6,092 bases of DNA from an uncultured Bacteroidales bacterium (GTDB lineage Bacteria; Bacteroidota; Bacteroidia; Bacteroidales; Paludibacteraceae): NCBI GenBank assembly GCA_903873355.1, contig CAIQOG010000548.1, positions 1 to 6,092 on the forward strand, given 5' to 3'. The notes below the pieces were generated by a model that made no database searches, was not told the origin of the DNA, and saw only the letters and a program-made list of their open reading frames with translations. Every line of letters begins with the position of its first letter. The stretch's first letter is position 1. Both the position numbers and the translations under genes were made by a program. Positions 5,414-6,092 of the stretch are shown here, in pieces.

Positions 5414-6040
5414 TCATTCGCAATGACATTCTTTTCCATTAGCCTTTTCAAAAGCCTCTTTACCTTCCACATAAGAGAAATAGATCAGTCCTGCAGCTCC
5501 GATAACATCGGCATATACAAAACCTGTCAGCTCGTAAATCAAACTTGAAACCAGCAGCACCACTGACATATAAATACATACTTTCGTACAATTACTGTCG
5601 GCAAGAATCGGTTCAGAATTCAGTTCTTTTCCGATTTTCCGTTTAGCTAATAGCAGCCAAACCATAACCAGAATGGAAATTATCGAAATAACCATTCCCC
5701 ATACCGTCGTTTCGGGTTTATGATGCTGTAGAAGATTCAGAACAATTCCAGCCAGCAAACCCACCGAAAGGGCATAAAATGACGCCCCGGTGATTTTCAA
5801 TGCAGTAATTTCAGCTTTTGTTTTGGAACTTTCGGGGTTTCTGCGAATTCGGAGCACCATCACGGCAATACCTATTCCCGAAATCATTTCTATAAAACTA
5901 TCCACACCAAAACCAAACAGGGTCAGTGTTTCATCGGCATAACCCAACGCCATGGAAATTACTCCTTCCACAACATTGTATATGATGGTGAAAATACTCA
6001 GGAAATATATTCTCTGATATAATTTTTGGTTATCTGTCAT
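5414..6040 (-). CDS. Small CDF-like cation transporter with Cys-rich tail
   Basis: This 208-residue membrane protein has six predicted helices at about 12-32, 39-63, 84-103, 113-131, 154-171 and 177-192, matching the cation diffusion facilitator fold. Helix 2 carries 'LFGFGVDSFIEMISG', so D47 and E51 take the place of the usual Asp/His-xxx-Asp metal ligands. Before helix 5 is 'LADSNCTKVCIYMS' and helix 6 begins 'YADVIGAAG' with D178; the His usually four residues before that Asp is replaced by Phe174. The cytoplasmic C-terminal domain of full-length CDF proteins (about 300 residues) is absent, and the chain ends in KECHCE, a possible metal site. I recall a short transporter subfamily with this FGxDSxxE motif and a C-terminal Cys cluster, so the length seems natural rather than truncated. 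It probably exports a divalent cation such as zinc; the ion is not determined. It is convergent with maf, and its start is 15 bp from a dispersed repeat. Confidence 0.83.
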   Translation of the reverse strand: MTDNQKLYQRIYFLSIFTIIYNVVEGVISMALGYADETLTLFGFGVDSFIEMISGIGIAVMVLRIRRNPESSKTKAEITALKITGASFYALSVGLLAGIVLNLLQHHKPETTVWGMVISIISILVMVWLLLAKRKIGKELNSEPILADSNCTKVCIYMSVVLLVSSLIYELTGFVYADVIGAAGLIYFSYVEGKEAFEKANGKECHCE

Positions 6041-6054
6041 GTTCTTTATCTTAA

Positions 6055-6090
6055 ATGATTATCCGAAAAGAATGCAGAGCAGTATTAAAT
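6055..6090 (+). repeat. Dispersed 36-bp repeat, copy B
   Basis: This is the second copy of the repeat at 3374-3409, in the same orientation on the plus strand (31 of 36 identical). It begins 14 bp outside the transporter start codon (6038-6040) and runs to the window edge, so the element may continue. It occupies the space where the promoter of that minus-strand gene should be; no TAnnTTTG element is visible there. Confidence 0.7.
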
Positions 6091-6092
6091 TA

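Noticed and set aside
5412..5428. Terminator for the minus-strand transporter gene
   Set aside because: The stem is only 7 bp, overlaps the coding end, and no T-run follows it on the minus strand.

Overview
The window looks like chromosomal DNA from an AT-rich member of the Bacteroidota, probably a Bacteroidales relative such as the Paludibacter group. The support is: a Bacteroidota-style gene set (DUF2520 Rossmann protein, archaeal-type UbiA prenyltransferase and Maf in a row), a TAnnTTTG-like promoter element, start codons without clear Shine-Dalgarno sequences, and a lipobox typical of the phylum. The genus is an inference.

Layout. Positions 1-157 hold the C-terminal end of a probable orotidine-5'-phosphate decarboxylase (pyrF), closed by a strong hairpin terminator at 173-208. 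A convergent minus-strand gene (225-524) encodes a small secreted protein rich in Cys and Lys. An AT-rich divergent intergenic region (525-850) follows. From 851 to 3367, four plus-strand genes are closely spaced and probably co-transcribed: an RsiV-like DUF4163/DUF3298 lipoprotein, a small nitroreductase, a four-helix membrane protein of the LiaF-N/DUF5668 type, and a DUF2520 Rossmann-fold protein. A 285-bp gap (3368-3652) is filled with inverted repeats. Then come a UbiA-family prenyltransferase (3653-4639) and, 2 bp later, a Maf nucleotide pyrophosphatase with a GTG start (4642-5241). Positions 5242-5413 carry two adjacent degenerate heptanucleotide repeat arrays. A minus-strand six-helix CDF-like cation transporter (5414-6040) ends in a Cys-His-Cys-Glu tail. 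The last bases (6055-6090) repeat a sequence also found at 3374-3409.

How the genes fit together. The DUF2520, UbiA and Maf genes form a recognisable Bacteroidota housekeeping cluster, but the kdsC-type HAD phosphatase that I remember between DUF2520 and ubiA in Bacteroides-like genomes is absent, and the repeat-filled gap lies exactly there. The Cys-rich secreted protein and the CDF-like transporter could both relate to metal handling. They are about 5 kb apart and not co-transcribed, so a functional link is speculative.

I found no convincing new multi-gene system. The most interesting material is the repeat architecture (nested inverted hairpin units, a dispersed 36-bp repeat, and paired heptamer arrays) and the Cys/Lys-rich secreted protein.
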